DNA of 9,726 bases from Muribaculaceae bacterium (GCA_017619255.1 JAFZSS010000010.1:1-9726); one strand, 5' to 3'; positions 1-7,206 are shown, numbered from the stretch's first letter. The notes: a model not told the origin generated them from the letters alone. Numbers and translations: made by a program.

Positions 1-1671
1 ACCCAGACCTTCGCCACTATCACGCTGCAGAACTACTTCCGCATGTACCATAAGCTGGCTGGTATGACCGGTACTGCTGAGACCGAGGCAGGTGAGTTCT
101 GGGACATCTACAAACTGGATGTCGTCACCATCCCCACCAATAAGCCCGTCATCCGCAACGATATGGCCGACCGCGTTTACAAGACGCAGAAGGAGAAATT
201 CAGTGCCGTCATTGCCGAGATTGAGGCGATGCGCAATTCGGGCCGCCCCACCCTGGTAGGTACTACGAGTGTGGAGATCAGTGAGATGTTGAGCCGCATG
301 CTCAACCTGCGCCACATCCCGCACAATGTCTTGAACGCCAAGTTACACCAGAAGGAAGCCGATATTGTTGCCCAAGCCGGTCAATCCATCGACGGCAAGG
401 GAACGGTCACCATCGCCACCAACATGGCAGGTCGTGGTACCGATATCAAGCTGTCGCCCGAGGTGAAAGCCGCCGGCGGTCTGGCCATCATCGGTACCGA
501 GCGCCATGAGTCACGCCGTGTGGACCGCCAGTTGCGCGGTCGTGCAGGTCGTCAGGGAGACCCGGGTTCTTCGGTCTTCTTCGTGTCGTTTGAGGACAAA
601 CTGATGCGTCTGTTTGCCAGCGAGAGTGTTGTCAAGACACTTGACCGTCTGGGACTCAAGGATGGCGAGGCCATCGAGAGCAATATGGTTACCAAGAGTA
701 TCGAGAACGCCCAGAAGCGCGTCGAGGAGAACAACTTCGGTATCCGTAAGCACCTGCTCGAATATGACGATGTCATGAACGCCCAGCGTAAGGTAATTTA
801 TACTCGCCGCCATCACGCCCTCATCGGTGAGCGCATCGGTCTGGACATCATCAACACCCTGTATGACAGTGTGGAGGATCTGGTGGACAGGTATGGTGCC
901 GATGACTTTGAGGACTTCCAGATGCAGACGCTCAAGACCTATGCCATCGAGCCCCCCTTCAACGAAGAAGAGTATCGTCGCATGGATGATGGCAAGAAAC
1001 AGGAAATCCTCTATGACTCCGTCATCAAGGCCTTCAACCGCAAGATGGAACACATGAGTGAGGTCGCCGATCCCATTATCCAGCAGATTGTTGAGAGGCA
1101 GAAAGCCGAAGGCATCGAGACCATGGGTCTCATCCGCGTGCCCATCACCGATGGCAAACGCACATTCGGCATCGTTGTCGACATCAAGGAAGCTGCAGAC
1201 TCCCACTGCAAGTCGATTACCAAGGCTTGGCAGAAGGCAGTCATGCTGCTTACCATCGACGAGAACTGGAAAGAGCACCTGCGTGAAATGGACCAGTTGA
1301 GGCAGAGCGTACAGAACGCCAGCTACGAGCAGAAAGATCCTCTCGTGATCTACAAGACCGAGGCGTTCAACATGTTCAAGCAGATGGTCGGTATCATGAA
1401 CGGCAAGTCCATCGCCGTGCTCATGCGTGGTCAGATTCCCGAGGCTCCGCCCCAAGAGAATGTGTCAAGGAATGAGCCCCAGCCGCGCCGTCCCCGTTAT
1501 AGCGAGGGTCGTGGCGAGCAGGGCGGTCAGGGTACACCCATGGCCGGCAACCGCACGCAAGGCCCCGTCGGCACCATCCGCAACGAGGGTCCCAAGATTG
1601 GCCGCAATGATCCCTGCCCATGCGGTAGTGGCAAGAAGTACAAGAACTGCCACGGCAAGGGTATTGCTTAA
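1..1671 (+). CDS. secA: Preprotein translocase ATPase SecA (3' part, start outside window)
   Basis: SecA is the ATP-driven motor that pushes unfolded preproteins through SecYEG. The frame is open from base 1, so the 5' part lies outside; 556 residues are visible, roughly half of a typical Bacteroidota SecA of about 1,100. The ATG at 43 is internal, in the conserved KLAGMTGTA stretch. Second helicase-domain motifs are clear: GTTSVE (259-276), TNMAGRGTD (418-444) and [16 protein letters not shown] (about 526-573). The helical scaffold follows, with [15 protein letters not shown] near 1267-1311. A Gly/Pro/Arg-rich linker then leads to the SEC-C zinc motif CxCx8CH (Cys codons at 1615, 1621 and 1648, His at 1651), which in other bacteria binds SecB or ribosomes. 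The gene looks intact at its 3' end and stops at TAA. It converges on the next gene across a shared terminator. Confidence 0.98.
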   Translation, partial: TQTFATITLQNYFRMYHKLAGMTGTAETEAGEFWDIYKLDVVTIPTNKPVIRNDMADRVYKTQKEKFSAVIAEIEAMRNSGRPTLVGTTSVEISEMLSRMLNLRHIPHNVLNAKLHQKEADIVAQAGQSIDGKGTVTIATNMAGRGTDIKLSPEVKAAGGLAIIGTERHESRRVDRQLRGRAGRQGDPGSSVFFVSFEDKLMRLFASESVVKTLDRLGLKDGEAIESNMVTKSIENAQKRVEENNFGIRKHLLEYDDVMNAQRKVIYTRRHHALIGERIGLDIINTLYDSVEDLVDRYGADDFEDFQMQTLKTYAIEPPFNEEEYRRMDDGKKQEILYDSVIKAFNRKMEHMSEVADPIIQQIVERQKAEGIETMGLIRVPITDGKRTFGIVVDIKEAADSHCKSITKAWQKAVMLLTIDENWKEHLREMDQLRQSVQNASYEQKDPLVIYKTEAFNMFKQMVGIMNGKSIAVLMRGQIPEAPPQENVSRNEPQPRRPRYSEGRGEQGGQGTPMAGNRTQGPVGTIRNEGPKIGRNDPCPCGSGKKYKNCHGKGIA

Positions 1672-1688
1672 CAAATTCATCAGCCAAC

Positions 1689-1728
1689 AAACAGGCGTGC
1701 TTATCATTAAAGACAAGCACGCCTGTTT
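1689..1728 (+). terminator. Strong, probably bidirectional rho-independent terminator after secA
   Basis: A perfect 14-bp inverted repeat (arms 1689-1702 and 1715-1728, AAACAGGCGTGCTT and its complement) closes a 12-base loop. On the plus strand it runs into TTTTATTC, 17 bases after the secA stop. On the minus strand the exit is TTTGTTGG, so it can also end the convergent gene that stops at 1754. Confidence 0.9.
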
Positions 1729-1753
1729 TATTCTACAGCCTAATCAATCTAGC

Positions 1754-2503
1754 TTATTCCGGCAACACATCATCAATAATGAGCCTCAGCCATTGAGCCG
1801 TAGTCAAAGGGATGGGGCCCGCAGGCTCAGTAGACATCAAGCGGTCATTAAGGTCCTGCAGCAAGGGACGGGCGTCATGCTCACCAGCACGGGCAATAAG
1901 GGCGTGCGCCTCAGGCATCGCACGGTCCATCACAGCCAACGATGATGGCCTCAGCAGGTAGCTGCGCCAGTAAAGCCAGTAAGCATAATCATAGATACGC
2001 CGAGCATCGGCAGGATTTTCCAGATCCACTTCACCGGCGATACAGAACTGACGAGGCACCGGAGCCTGCTCATATTCCGAGTCAAGCAGCATGTGAAATG
2101 CCGTTGACAAAGCATTCAGGCCTTCATCTTGAGGGTCCAAAGAATAATCACGACCCTCTCCGACAATGGTCCACCAGATGACAAACCTCACATCATCAAG
2201 GTTCAATTCATAGTCCACATAGTCATCGGAACGACCATAATGCGGAACAGGGCTGCCGTGCCGTTTGTCGTGAAGGCGTGAGAATGAACGCCACAAGCCG
2301 CCATCGGCCACAACATCCTGAAAATAGCCCGTCACGGCAAGCACCACATCGCGGCGCATGTCGTCTTCCATCTCCCGCAACCATGGTGATTCATCCCACA
2401 GTTTAGCAAGCCGCATAGCTATCCACAGATAATACCGGTCAGTTTCGGCTACCTGAGGGTTGCCAGGCTGGCGCTCCATATAATCCTTTACTGTAATCTC
2501 CAT
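1754..2503 (-). CDS. Hypothetical protein, possibly DUF3843-like
   Basis: A 249-residue soluble protein with no signal peptide or membrane segment, so probably cytosolic. I do not recognise a function. The N-terminus (MEITVKDYMERQPG), the segment GYFQDVVADGGLWRSF (residues 59-74) and the segment NLDDVRFVIWW (101-111) resemble, from memory, the Bacteroidales family DUF3843; this is tentative, and my recollection is that those proteins are often longer. The protein is rich in Trp, Tyr and acidic residues, mostly helical in appearance, and shows no recognisable catalytic motif. The ATG at 2503 is preceded by AAGGATT, a purine-rich stretch that supports this start. The gene converges on secA. Its start lies only about 20 bases beyond the tRNA-Thr terminator hairpin, and I see no TAnnTTTG promoter between them, so it may depend on read-through. 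Confidence 0.8.
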   Translation of the reverse strand: MEITVKDYMERQPGNPQVAETDRYYLWIAMRLAKLWDESPWLREMEDDMRRDVVLAVTGYFQDVVADGGLWRSFSRLHDKRHGSPVPHYGRSDDYVDYELNLDDVRFVIWWTIVGEGRDYSLDPQDEGLNALSTAFHMLLDSEYEQAPVPRQFCIAGEVDLENPADARRIYDYAYWLYWRSYLLRPSSLAVMDRAMPEAHALIARAGEHDARPLLQDLNDRLMSTEPAGPIPLTTAQWLRLIIDDVLPE

Positions 2504-2524
2504 AATCCTTCAAAGAATCAAAAA

Positions 2525-2550
2525 ACGGGAAAACGATATTGTTTTCCCGT
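2525..2550 (-). terminator. Rho-independent terminator after tRNA-Thr
   Basis: A perfect 10-bp stem (2525-2534 with 2541-2550) closes a 6-base loop. On the minus strand it is followed directly by a run of T that ends at about 2520. It starts six bases past the tRNA CCA end and precedes the start codon at 2503. Confidence 0.9.
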
Positions 2551-2555
2551 CATAG

Positions 2556-2631
2556 TGGAGCCGCGAGCGGGACTCGAACCCGCGACCTTTTCGTTACGAA
2601 TGAAATGCTCTACCGACTGAGCTATTGCGGC
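2556..2631 (-). tRNA. tRNA-Thr (anticodon CGU), two A-C mismatches in stems
   Basis: Read on the minus strand this folds into a cloverleaf. The acceptor starts GCCGCAA, the D arm is GCTC...GAGC, the anticodon loop is UU-CGU-AA (anticodon at 2596-2598), and the T arm is GCGGG-TTCGAGT-CCCGC. The discriminator is U73 and CCA is encoded at 2556-2558. The anticodon CGU reads the Thr codon ACG. Two pairs are broken: A6 faces C67 (bases 2626 and 2565), and A31 faces C39 next to the anticodon loop (bases 2601 and 2593). All other stem pairs are intact. A promoter (2664-2695) and terminator (2525-2550) frame it, so it looks expressed. ACG codons can usually also be read by tRNA-Thr(UGU), so this gene may be under relaxed selection. 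Confidence 0.93.
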
Positions 2632-2663
2632 TTAGTGCACTGCGATTATTTGCAATGCGGGTG

Positions 2664-2695
2664 CAAAGGTAGCACTATTTTTTCAAACCCACAAA
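2664..2695 (-). promoter_or_regulatory. Bacteroides-type promoter for tRNA-Thr
   Basis: On the minus strand, a -33 TTTG (2692-2695), exactly 20 bases, then a -7 element TACCTTTG (2664-2671). This matches the known Bacteroides primary-sigma consensus TTTG-N19-21-TAnnTTTG fully. The predicted transcript starts roughly 25 bases before the mature tRNA 5' end at 2631. The promoter fills the gap after the DUF4270 gene stop. Confidence 0.85.
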
Positions 2696-2697
2696 CT

Positions 2698-4107
2698 TTA
2701 ATCGACAATTTGTTTGCTGTAGGTTATCTTGATCTTGGCCTTGTCCAGCAACAGACGCGCAATAGCCGGACGCGACACCATGGGCGAAATCTTGGTCACC
2801 GTGCTCGTCGTTCCACCATAGTAATAAGACTGGGTATAGGTGTAGGTGGTCACATCAACCGGGGTGATGGTGAAGTTGATATCATCCTCGGTAGCGATAC
2901 CGCCCTGGTTATTGATAATGTTGAGCACATAATTACGCAGACCCGAGAAGACATATTTCTTTTCCTTGGCGTCATAGATGGCATAGAACGAGTCCTTGTT
3001 ATTGGTCAAACTGTCACCGTTGATGAAGTTGTCCTTCTGAGATGTCTTGACCATCAACAGATAAGTGGGCGGCTGAATGTCATATTCGGTAGTGGGGATG
3101 CTCACGGGCAGCTCCAGCGACAGGCTGTTGATAAGGGCCTGACTATTACCCACATTGACCCTATACTTATCGATGATGTCCTGGATGGGGAAACGCACCT
3201 GGACTTCATAGCCTGCGGGAGCAACAATCAAGGCCTCGCCGCTATTGACCATCGAGGTGATGGCATCATCGATGCTAAAGCGGATAATGTTGTTGGAAAT
3301 GATTTCGGGTGTCGATGCCAGATAGGACTGGCTGAAGGTCGAGTCCGTCTCGGTCGTGTCGTCCAGCCACACATGCTTGTGATAGTACACATCCAACTCT
3401 GTGGCCTTGATGTTCATCACATGACCGCTGCCATAGGTATTGGTGATATAGATACCCGGGAACACTTCGGCAAACGCCTTGGGTGAGGAAAACTTAGCCG
3501 GGTCGGCTACATAAGTGTTGAACAATTCACGCCCCAACTCAGTGGGCATGGGGACCGATATCACTCTCACGGTGTCGGTTACAGCAGTTCCGGTCACATA
3601 AGATGAACCGATTTCAAGCCATCCCGAAGAAGGAGAGTAAGATTCCGTAGCCAACAGGTCGTCAAAATCATAATACCCCGAGGGATCAAAGTCACTGTAT
3701 ATTGGGCTAGGCAAAGCCTTGTTCAAACGATACACGCTCAACCGCATGGGTGCCAGCGAGTCGCCCGTGAAACCGTTGCTATAAGGCATACGCAGTTTCA
3801 GGCGGCATGAGTCAATCCACTCGGGCTTAACATTAGTCGTGTCAAGCCTCATGGCCGGCATCCACATGGTAACGGCTTCGGCGGAAAGGCTGCCGAAACC
3901 GTCGGCATGGAGCACGCCCAGCATCTTGGTACTGGTACGCATCTGGACTCGGTCATTACGCACCGAATGTCCCGTGATGACAAATGAAGAATCTTCTATA
4001 ATCGATGAGACACTGTCGGTAATGGTTACGCCGATCGTCTCGTCGGTGCATGCGTACAAGGCAAGCAGCACAGCCACTGCCAGTATCACATTGACCAAAT
4101 GTTTCAT
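2698..4107 (-). CDS. DUF4270 family lipoprotein, probably surface-exposed
   Basis: A 469-residue secreted lipoprotein that I assign to DUF4270, a Bacteroidota family of unknown function. The N-terminus is Lys-His followed by a hydrophobic stretch and a lipobox LYAC, so Cys20 should be lipidated by signal peptidase II. The residues after Cys20 are Thr-Asp-Glu-Thr; acidic residues there act as a surface-export signal in Bacteroidota lipoproteins, so display on the outside of the outer membrane is inferred. The remainder is beta-rich with many Ser, Thr and Tyr residues, including a Tyr/Thr-rich stretch (TYTYTQSYYYGGTT) near residue 430, and has no visible enzyme motif. It lies 54 bases downstream of the GT5-like gene with no terminator or promoter between them, so the two are probably one operon. 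The start ATG at 4107 follows GGGAAT. No terminator follows the stop, so its transcript may run into tRNA-Thr. Confidence 0.9.
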   Translation of the reverse strand: MKHLVNVILAVAVLLALYACTDETIGVTITDSVSSIIEDSSFVITGHSVRNDRVQMRTSTKMLGVLHADGFGSLSAEAVTMWMPAMRLDTTNVKPEWIDSCRLKLRMPYSNGFTGDSLAPMRLSVYRLNKALPSPIYSDFDPSGYYDFDDLLATESYSPSSGWLEIGSSYVTGTAVTDTVRVISVPMPTELGRELFNTYVADPAKFSSPKAFAEVFPGIYITNTYGSGHVMNIKATELDVYYHKHVWLDDTTETDSTFSQSYLASTPEIISNNIIRFSIDDAITSMVNSGEALIVAPAGYEVQVRFPIQDIIDKYRVNVGNSQALINSLSLELPVSIPTTEYDIQPPTYLLMVKTSQKDNFINGDSLTNNKDSFYAIYDAKEKKYVFSGLRNYVLNIINNQGGIATEDDINFTITPVDVTTYTYTQSYYYGGTTSTVTKISPMVSRPAIARLLLDKAKIKITYSKQIVD

Positions 4108-4161
4108 ATTCCCGAAATGATAATACGATTTAAGAATAGCAAGACAATAACAGCAAGGGCG

Positions 4162-4965
4162 TCAACCACGCAGCGAGTCATAGAACGCTGCCACCTTGTT
4201 GACATCGTCGTCATCAACAAACTCCAATCTAGGAAGTGCGGCGGCAGCTTCGAGTACATGCTCACTCACATCGGCCTCACACTGGATAATGGCGTCGCTG
4301 TACTTGAGCGAGTAAGCCATCAGCTCATCATACGAGAGTTCCTTGCCGGCAATGGGCTTGAGGGCACTCTTAGGGATGCCGTCCTGATGCATCTTCTCGC
4401 TTAAGCGGGCATCCAGCGGTCCCACATTCTGCTCATCAAACAGGGCCGTGACAATCTTGGCGTCACGGAACGACGGGTCATCACCATAGAGCGTGCGGAT
4501 ATATACCGGTGCCAGAGCCGAGATCCAACCTGTGCACTGGATAATGTCAGGCACCCAACGCATCTTGCGGATAGACTCGATGACGGCGCGCACAAAGAAC
4601 ATGCTGCGTTCATCATTGTCCTCAGGCGAACAGTTCATCTCCAGCTCGTCGATGCGGCTGCTGGCGAAGTAATCCTCGTTATAGATGAAATAAACCTGAA
4701 AATGGGCCTGCTGCAAGGTGGCCACCTTGATAATGAGAGGATGGTCGGTATCGTCTATGATGACATTCATGCCCGAGAGCCTGATCATCTCATGCAACTG
4801 GTTGCTGCGCTCGGCAATCATACCGTATTTGGGCATGAAGGTGCGCTCCTCGGCGCCCAGTTCCTTGAGGCCTTGAGGCAGGATGCGACCTATCTGTGAT
4901 AAACGGCGTTCAGGCACATAGGGTGCGATTTCCTGCGATATAAATAAGACTTTCTTTACATCCAT
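4162..4965 (-). CDS. GT5 (glycogen/starch synthase N-domain)-like protein, catalytic residues missing
   Basis: A 267-residue protein resembling only the N-terminal half of GT5 glycogen synthases (full enzymes are about 480 residues). KVLFISQEIAP (residues 5-15) matches the GlgA start, and PDIIQCTGWISALAPVY (139-155) matches the region that in GlgA reads PDVVHAHDW. The ADP-glucose-binding K-x-G-G-L is replaced by P-E-R-R-L (18-22), both His of HAHDW are Gln143 and Thr145, and the whole C-terminal GT-B domain is absent. Automatic annotation as glycogen synthase is therefore probably wrong about activity; a sugar- or nucleotide-binding or regulatory role is inference. The frame is open upstream to an ATG at 5076, but that extension contains the promoter -7 element (4991-4998). 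I chose the ATG at 4965, preceded by a purine-rich AAGAAGAAAGC. It leads the probable operon with the DUF4270 lipoprotein. Confidence 0.88.
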   Translation of the reverse strand: MDVKKVLFISQEIAPYVPERRLSQIGRILPQGLKELGAEERTFMPKYGMIAERSNQLHEMIRLSGMNVIIDDTDHPLIIKVATLQQAHFQVYFIYNEDYFASSRIDELEMNCSPEDNDERSMFFVRAVIESIRKMRWVPDIIQCTGWISALAPVYIRTLYGDDPSFRDAKIVTALFDEQNVGPLDARLSEKMHQDGIPKSALKPIAGKELSYDELMAYSLKYSDAIIQCEADVSEHVLEAAAALPRLEFVDDDDVNKVAAFYDSLRG

Positions 4966-4990
4966 GTTGCTTTCTTCTTGTTTTATAATG

Positions 4991-4998
4991 CAAAGATA
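4991..4998 (-). promoter_or_regulatory. -7 element TATCTTTG upstream of the GT5-like gene
   Basis: On the minus strand TATCTTTG matches TAnnTTTG and lies 25 bases before the ATG at 4965. No good TTTG is seen 19-21 bases further upstream, where the sequence is A-rich. It supports the shorter start for the GT5-like protein. Confidence 0.65.
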
Positions 4999-5123
4999 GC
5001 AATTTTTTTTCATTTTCACGACATTTTTGATACCCCCATAGGGCATTTTTAAGTAAAAACACCCGCTTTTTAACATCTTCTAATCATTTAGAGACACTTT
5101 TTCTTGCCAAACCACTCACATAG

Positions 5124-5161
5124 AAAAAGTGCGTTCCCCTAGACCGGGAAACGCCCCTTTT
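5124..5161 (-). terminator. Rho-independent terminator after the Spy-like gene
   Basis: A 9-bp stem with one C-A mismatch (5131-5139 with 5146-5154, loop 5140-5145) is extended by an AAAAG/CTTTT outer stem. On the minus strand it exits into CTTTTTCT. It lies about 20-60 bases past the stop at 5183. Confidence 0.8.
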
Positions 5162-5182
5162 GTTTAAAACCTATACAGCGAA

Positions 5183-5650
5183 TCACTGTTCATGTTTGCA
5201 TGGGCAATTACAGCCGTCATGCTTGGGCGGTCTGCGGTCGCCGTCATGGTGATGACCATGGCCCCGCTTGCCCTCGTGCTGCTTCAATTCGTCATATTTA
5301 GTTACCTGTTCAGGGGTAAGCACCGCCTTGACCTTAGCTTCGGTCTCGGCACGGCGGGCCTCCATCTGCTCGCGACGGGCCTTCATCACCGACTCATCTG
5401 GGCGCTGCGGCTTCTCCTCGGCATTCGCCACGGGCGGTTGCTCCGGTTTCATGGATTCAAACTCCTGCATAAGAATCTTGGTCAATTCGGCTTTCTGAGC
5501 ATCAGTCAGACTCAGAGCCTTATCAAGGTGCTCCACGCGGTGTTGCACCATCTGCTCGGGGTTGTCATGGCCTCGGTGCTGGCGAGGCGGTTGTGCGTTC
5601 ATTGCAATGCCCATCAGGGCGACGGTCAATACTAATACAATCTTTTTCAT
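5183..5650 (-). CDS. Spy/CpxP-like periplasmic LTxxQ protein with His/Cys-rich tail
   Basis: A 155-residue exported protein. Residues 1-19 form a signal peptide ending at an MNAQ site. Two LTxxQ motifs, LTDAQ (48-52) and LTPEQ (111-115), each begin helical charged segments. This layout is that of Spy/CpxP/ZraP-type periplasmic proteins, which chaperone unfolded envelope proteins or sense envelope or metal stress. Between them is a Pro/Glu-rich linker (about 68-84) and a strongly charged Arg/Glu helix (about 85-110). The last 31 residues hold seven His (125, 131, 133-135, 144, 153) and a CxCxC cluster (Cys147, 149, 151), which suggests binding of a soft or transition metal. The gene stands alone: a terminator follows it, and the gene upstream, nagA, is divergent. 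No TAnnTTTG promoter is visible upstream, so an alternative sigma factor is possible. Confidence 0.85.
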   Translation of the reverse strand: MKKIVLVLTVALMGIAMNAQPPRQHRGHDNPEQMVQHRVEHLDKALSLTDAQKAELTKILMQEFESMKPEQPPVANAEEKPQRPDESVMKARREQMEARRAETEAKVKAVLTPEQVTKYDELKQHEGKRGHGHHHDGDRRPPKHDGCNCPCKHEQ

Positions 5651-5924
5651 TTTGTTTGGAATTTTGGAAATGAATTAATGTTAACTAAACTGATTATAAG
5701 ACTCTTGGACGAAGGAAAAGTAAAATCGTGTTTCTCGAAGAAAAGACGAATGCCAGCCACTTGGTGACCAATCGGCCAATTACGATGACAAATTCCAGAT
5801 CAATCAAGAAAAAAAACGACACTCACGAATGGCCCGAAACGACGCTCGTAAGCCCAGAATCCTAAAATTTTGTCAAGAAATCAAAAAAAATGTAATAGAA
5901 AACACAACCTAACGAAAAACACCG

Positions 5925-5932
5925 TATATTTG
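5925..5932 (+). promoter_or_regulatory. nagA: -7 element TATATTTG upstream of nagA
   Basis: TATATTTG matches the Bacteroides -7 consensus and lies 30 bases before the nagA ATG, implying a short leader. The expected -33 TTTG is not recognisable, which can indicate dependence on an activator or a weaker promoter. Confidence 0.6.
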
Positions 5933-5951
5933 CGGATAGAATAAGGTAAAA

Positions 5952-5956
5952 AAGGA
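5952..5956 (+). promoter_or_regulatory. nagA: Ribosome binding site that sets the nagA start
   Basis: AAGGA lies six bases before the ATG at 5963. An in-frame TTG at 5957 would touch this element directly, leaving no spacing, so the ATG is preferred. Confidence 0.6.
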
Positions 5957-5962
5957 TTGGGA

Positions 5963-7153
5963 ATGCTGACACAAATCTATAACGGTCATGTGCTCACACC
6001 CGAGGGTTGGATCAATGGGGGCTCTGTCATCATTGAGGATTGCCGCATTAAAGAGGTAACCAAGAGCAGCCGTCGACTTGAGGGCATGGACAAGGTCATC
6101 GACGCAAACAACATGCATGTTGTGCCCGGCGGCGTTGACCTGCATTGCCATGGCGGCGGCGGTTGTGACTTCCAGGAATGCACTCGTGAGGCCTTCCTGA
6201 CGGCAGCACAGACCCACTTGCGTCATGGCACCACAGCCATCTATGTCACCCTGTCATCTTCCACCCTTGAGATGATGGAACACGCCTGCCAGACATGCGA
6301 CGACTTGATGAAGGAACCCAACTCCACCATCATGGGCATGCACATGGAGGGACCGTATTTCAACCCCAGCAAGGCCGGAGCACAGATGCCTGAAGTCATC
6401 CGCATCCCCAACCCCGACGAGTACATCCACATCGTCGAGGACTTTGACTGCATGCGTCGCTGGGATACAGCTCCCGAACTGCCCGGAGCCGTCGAAATGG
6501 GCCGCTACCTCTCCGGCAAGGGTGTAATTGCCGCCATCGGCCACACTGCTGCCGAATATAATCATGTCAAGGCTGCCTGGGATGCCGGCTATACAATGGC
6601 CACCCATTTCTACAACGCCATGCCCGGCTTCCATAATGTGAGGGAATTCAAACATGCGGGCACTGTCGAGAGCGTCTATCTGCTCGAAGACATGGCTGTC
6701 GAGGTCATTGCCGACGGCATTCATGTGCCGGCCACTTTGCTCAGCCTGGTATACCATATGAAAGGCGTTGAACGCACCGCCTTGTGCACCGACGCTCTCG
6801 CTGTCACCGACAGCGACAGCGAGCATGCCTTTGACCCCCGCGTCATCATCGAGGACGGCGTGTGCAAGCTTTCTGACCGCAGTGCCCTGGCCGGCAGTAT
6901 CGCCACCATGGACCGCCTCATCAAGACAATGGTGAGGGTGGCAGAAGTACCGCTGCAGGATGCCGTGCGCATGGCCAGCGAGACGCCAGCCAGAATCATG
7001 GGCATCTATGACCGCAAGGGTTCGATTCAGCGTGGCAAGGATGCCGACATCCTACTACTCGACAACGATGTGAACCTGCGAAGCGTGTTTTCGATGGGCG
7101 AGTTTGTCAAGGGTAGTGACCGCATTGCCCCAGCCGTCATCGTGGAGCGCTAA
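5963..7153 (+). CDS. nagA: N-acetylglucosamine-6-phosphate deacetylase NagA
   Basis: NagA removes the acetyl group from GlcNAc-6-phosphate, giving glucosamine-6-phosphate and acetate in the cytosol, the committed step for using GlcNAc from chitin, mucin glycans or wall turnover. The 396 residues match the usual 380-400. It is an amidohydrolase TIM barrel with a small beta sandwich formed by both termini. Visible motifs: HxH with the glycine run (His61, His63, HGGGG), metal ligand Glu129 in HMEGPYF, His194 in GHTAAEY, His215 in THFYNAM, His254 in ADGIHV, catalytic Asp277 in CTDALAVT, and LAGS (309-312). Everything needed for activity appears present. The start is the ATG at 5963; a TTG six bases earlier is less likely. 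The gene stands alone, with no nagB or transporter beside it, between its own promoter and the tRNA-His promoter. Confidence 0.97.
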   Translation: MLTQIYNGHVLTPEGWINGGSVIIEDCRIKEVTKSSRRLEGMDKVIDANNMHVVPGGVDLHCHGGGGCDFQECTREAFLTAAQTHLRHGTTAIYVTLSSSTLEMMEHACQTCDDLMKEPNSTIMGMHMEGPYFNPSKAGAQMPEVIRIPNPDEYIHIVEDFDCMRRWDTAPELPGAVEMGRYLSGKGVIAAIGHTAAEYNHVKAAWDAGYTMATHFYNAMPGFHNVREFKHAGTVESVYLLEDMAVEVIADGIHVPATLLSLVYHMKGVERTALCTDALAVTDSDSEHAFDPRVIIEDGVCKLSDRSALAGSIATMDRLIKTMVRVAEVPLQDAVRMASETPARIMGIYDRKGSIQRGKDADILLLDNDVNLRSVFSMGEFVKGSDRIAPAVIVER

Positions 7154-7175
7154 CCCCACTGGACATCCTCCCGAA

Positions 7176-7199
7176 ACAAAAAAATCTTTGTTTTTTTGT
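7176..7199 (+). terminator. Weak AT-rich hairpin after nagA, possible terminator
   Basis: A perfect 9-bp repeat, ACAAAAAAA (7176-7184) and TTTTTTTGT (7191-7199), encloses the loop TCTTTG 22 bases after the nagA stop. The stem has one G-C pair and the T run is part of the stem, so termination strength is doubtful. Confidence 0.4.
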
Positions 7200-7206
7200 C
7201 CCAAGT

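Larger units (their letters stand above)
5651..5962. other. Divergent intergenic region, 312 bases
   Basis: This AT-rich gap separates the Spy-like gene (minus) from nagA (plus). It holds the nagA -7 element and ribosome binding site at its right end. No TAnnTTTG motif faces the Spy-like gene. Other things seen are an 11-base interrupted palindrome TTGGTGACCAA (5761-5771), a small hairpin TTTCT-CGA-AGAAA (5731-5743), and a plus-strand ORF of 29 codons (5678-5767) starting MLTKLIIRLLDEGK, which has no convincing support as a gene. No tRNA or clear riboswitch fold was seen. Confidence 0.6.

Noticed and set aside
511..1455. A 314-codon minus-strand ORF opposite secA
   Set aside because: It is a codon-bias shadow: the plus-strand frame is unmistakably SecA through the whole stretch, and the minus translation has no domain or ribosome binding site.
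2539..3486. A 315-codon plus-strand ORF over tRNA-Thr and the DUF4270 gene
   Set aside because: It begins inside the antisense of the tRNA, a well-known source of phantom proteins (SGTRTRDL-type start), and continues as the shadow of the lipoprotein gene.
4966..5076. A 37-residue N-terminal extension of the GT5-like protein
   Set aside because: The extension covers the -7 promoter element and AT-rich spacer, and the family starts at the equivalent of MDVKKVLFIS.
5731..5743. Small hairpin TTTCT-CGA-AGAAA in the divergent region
   Set aside because: Five A/T-rich pairs with a three-base loop are expected by chance in such sequence and it has no placement relative to a gene that suggests a role.
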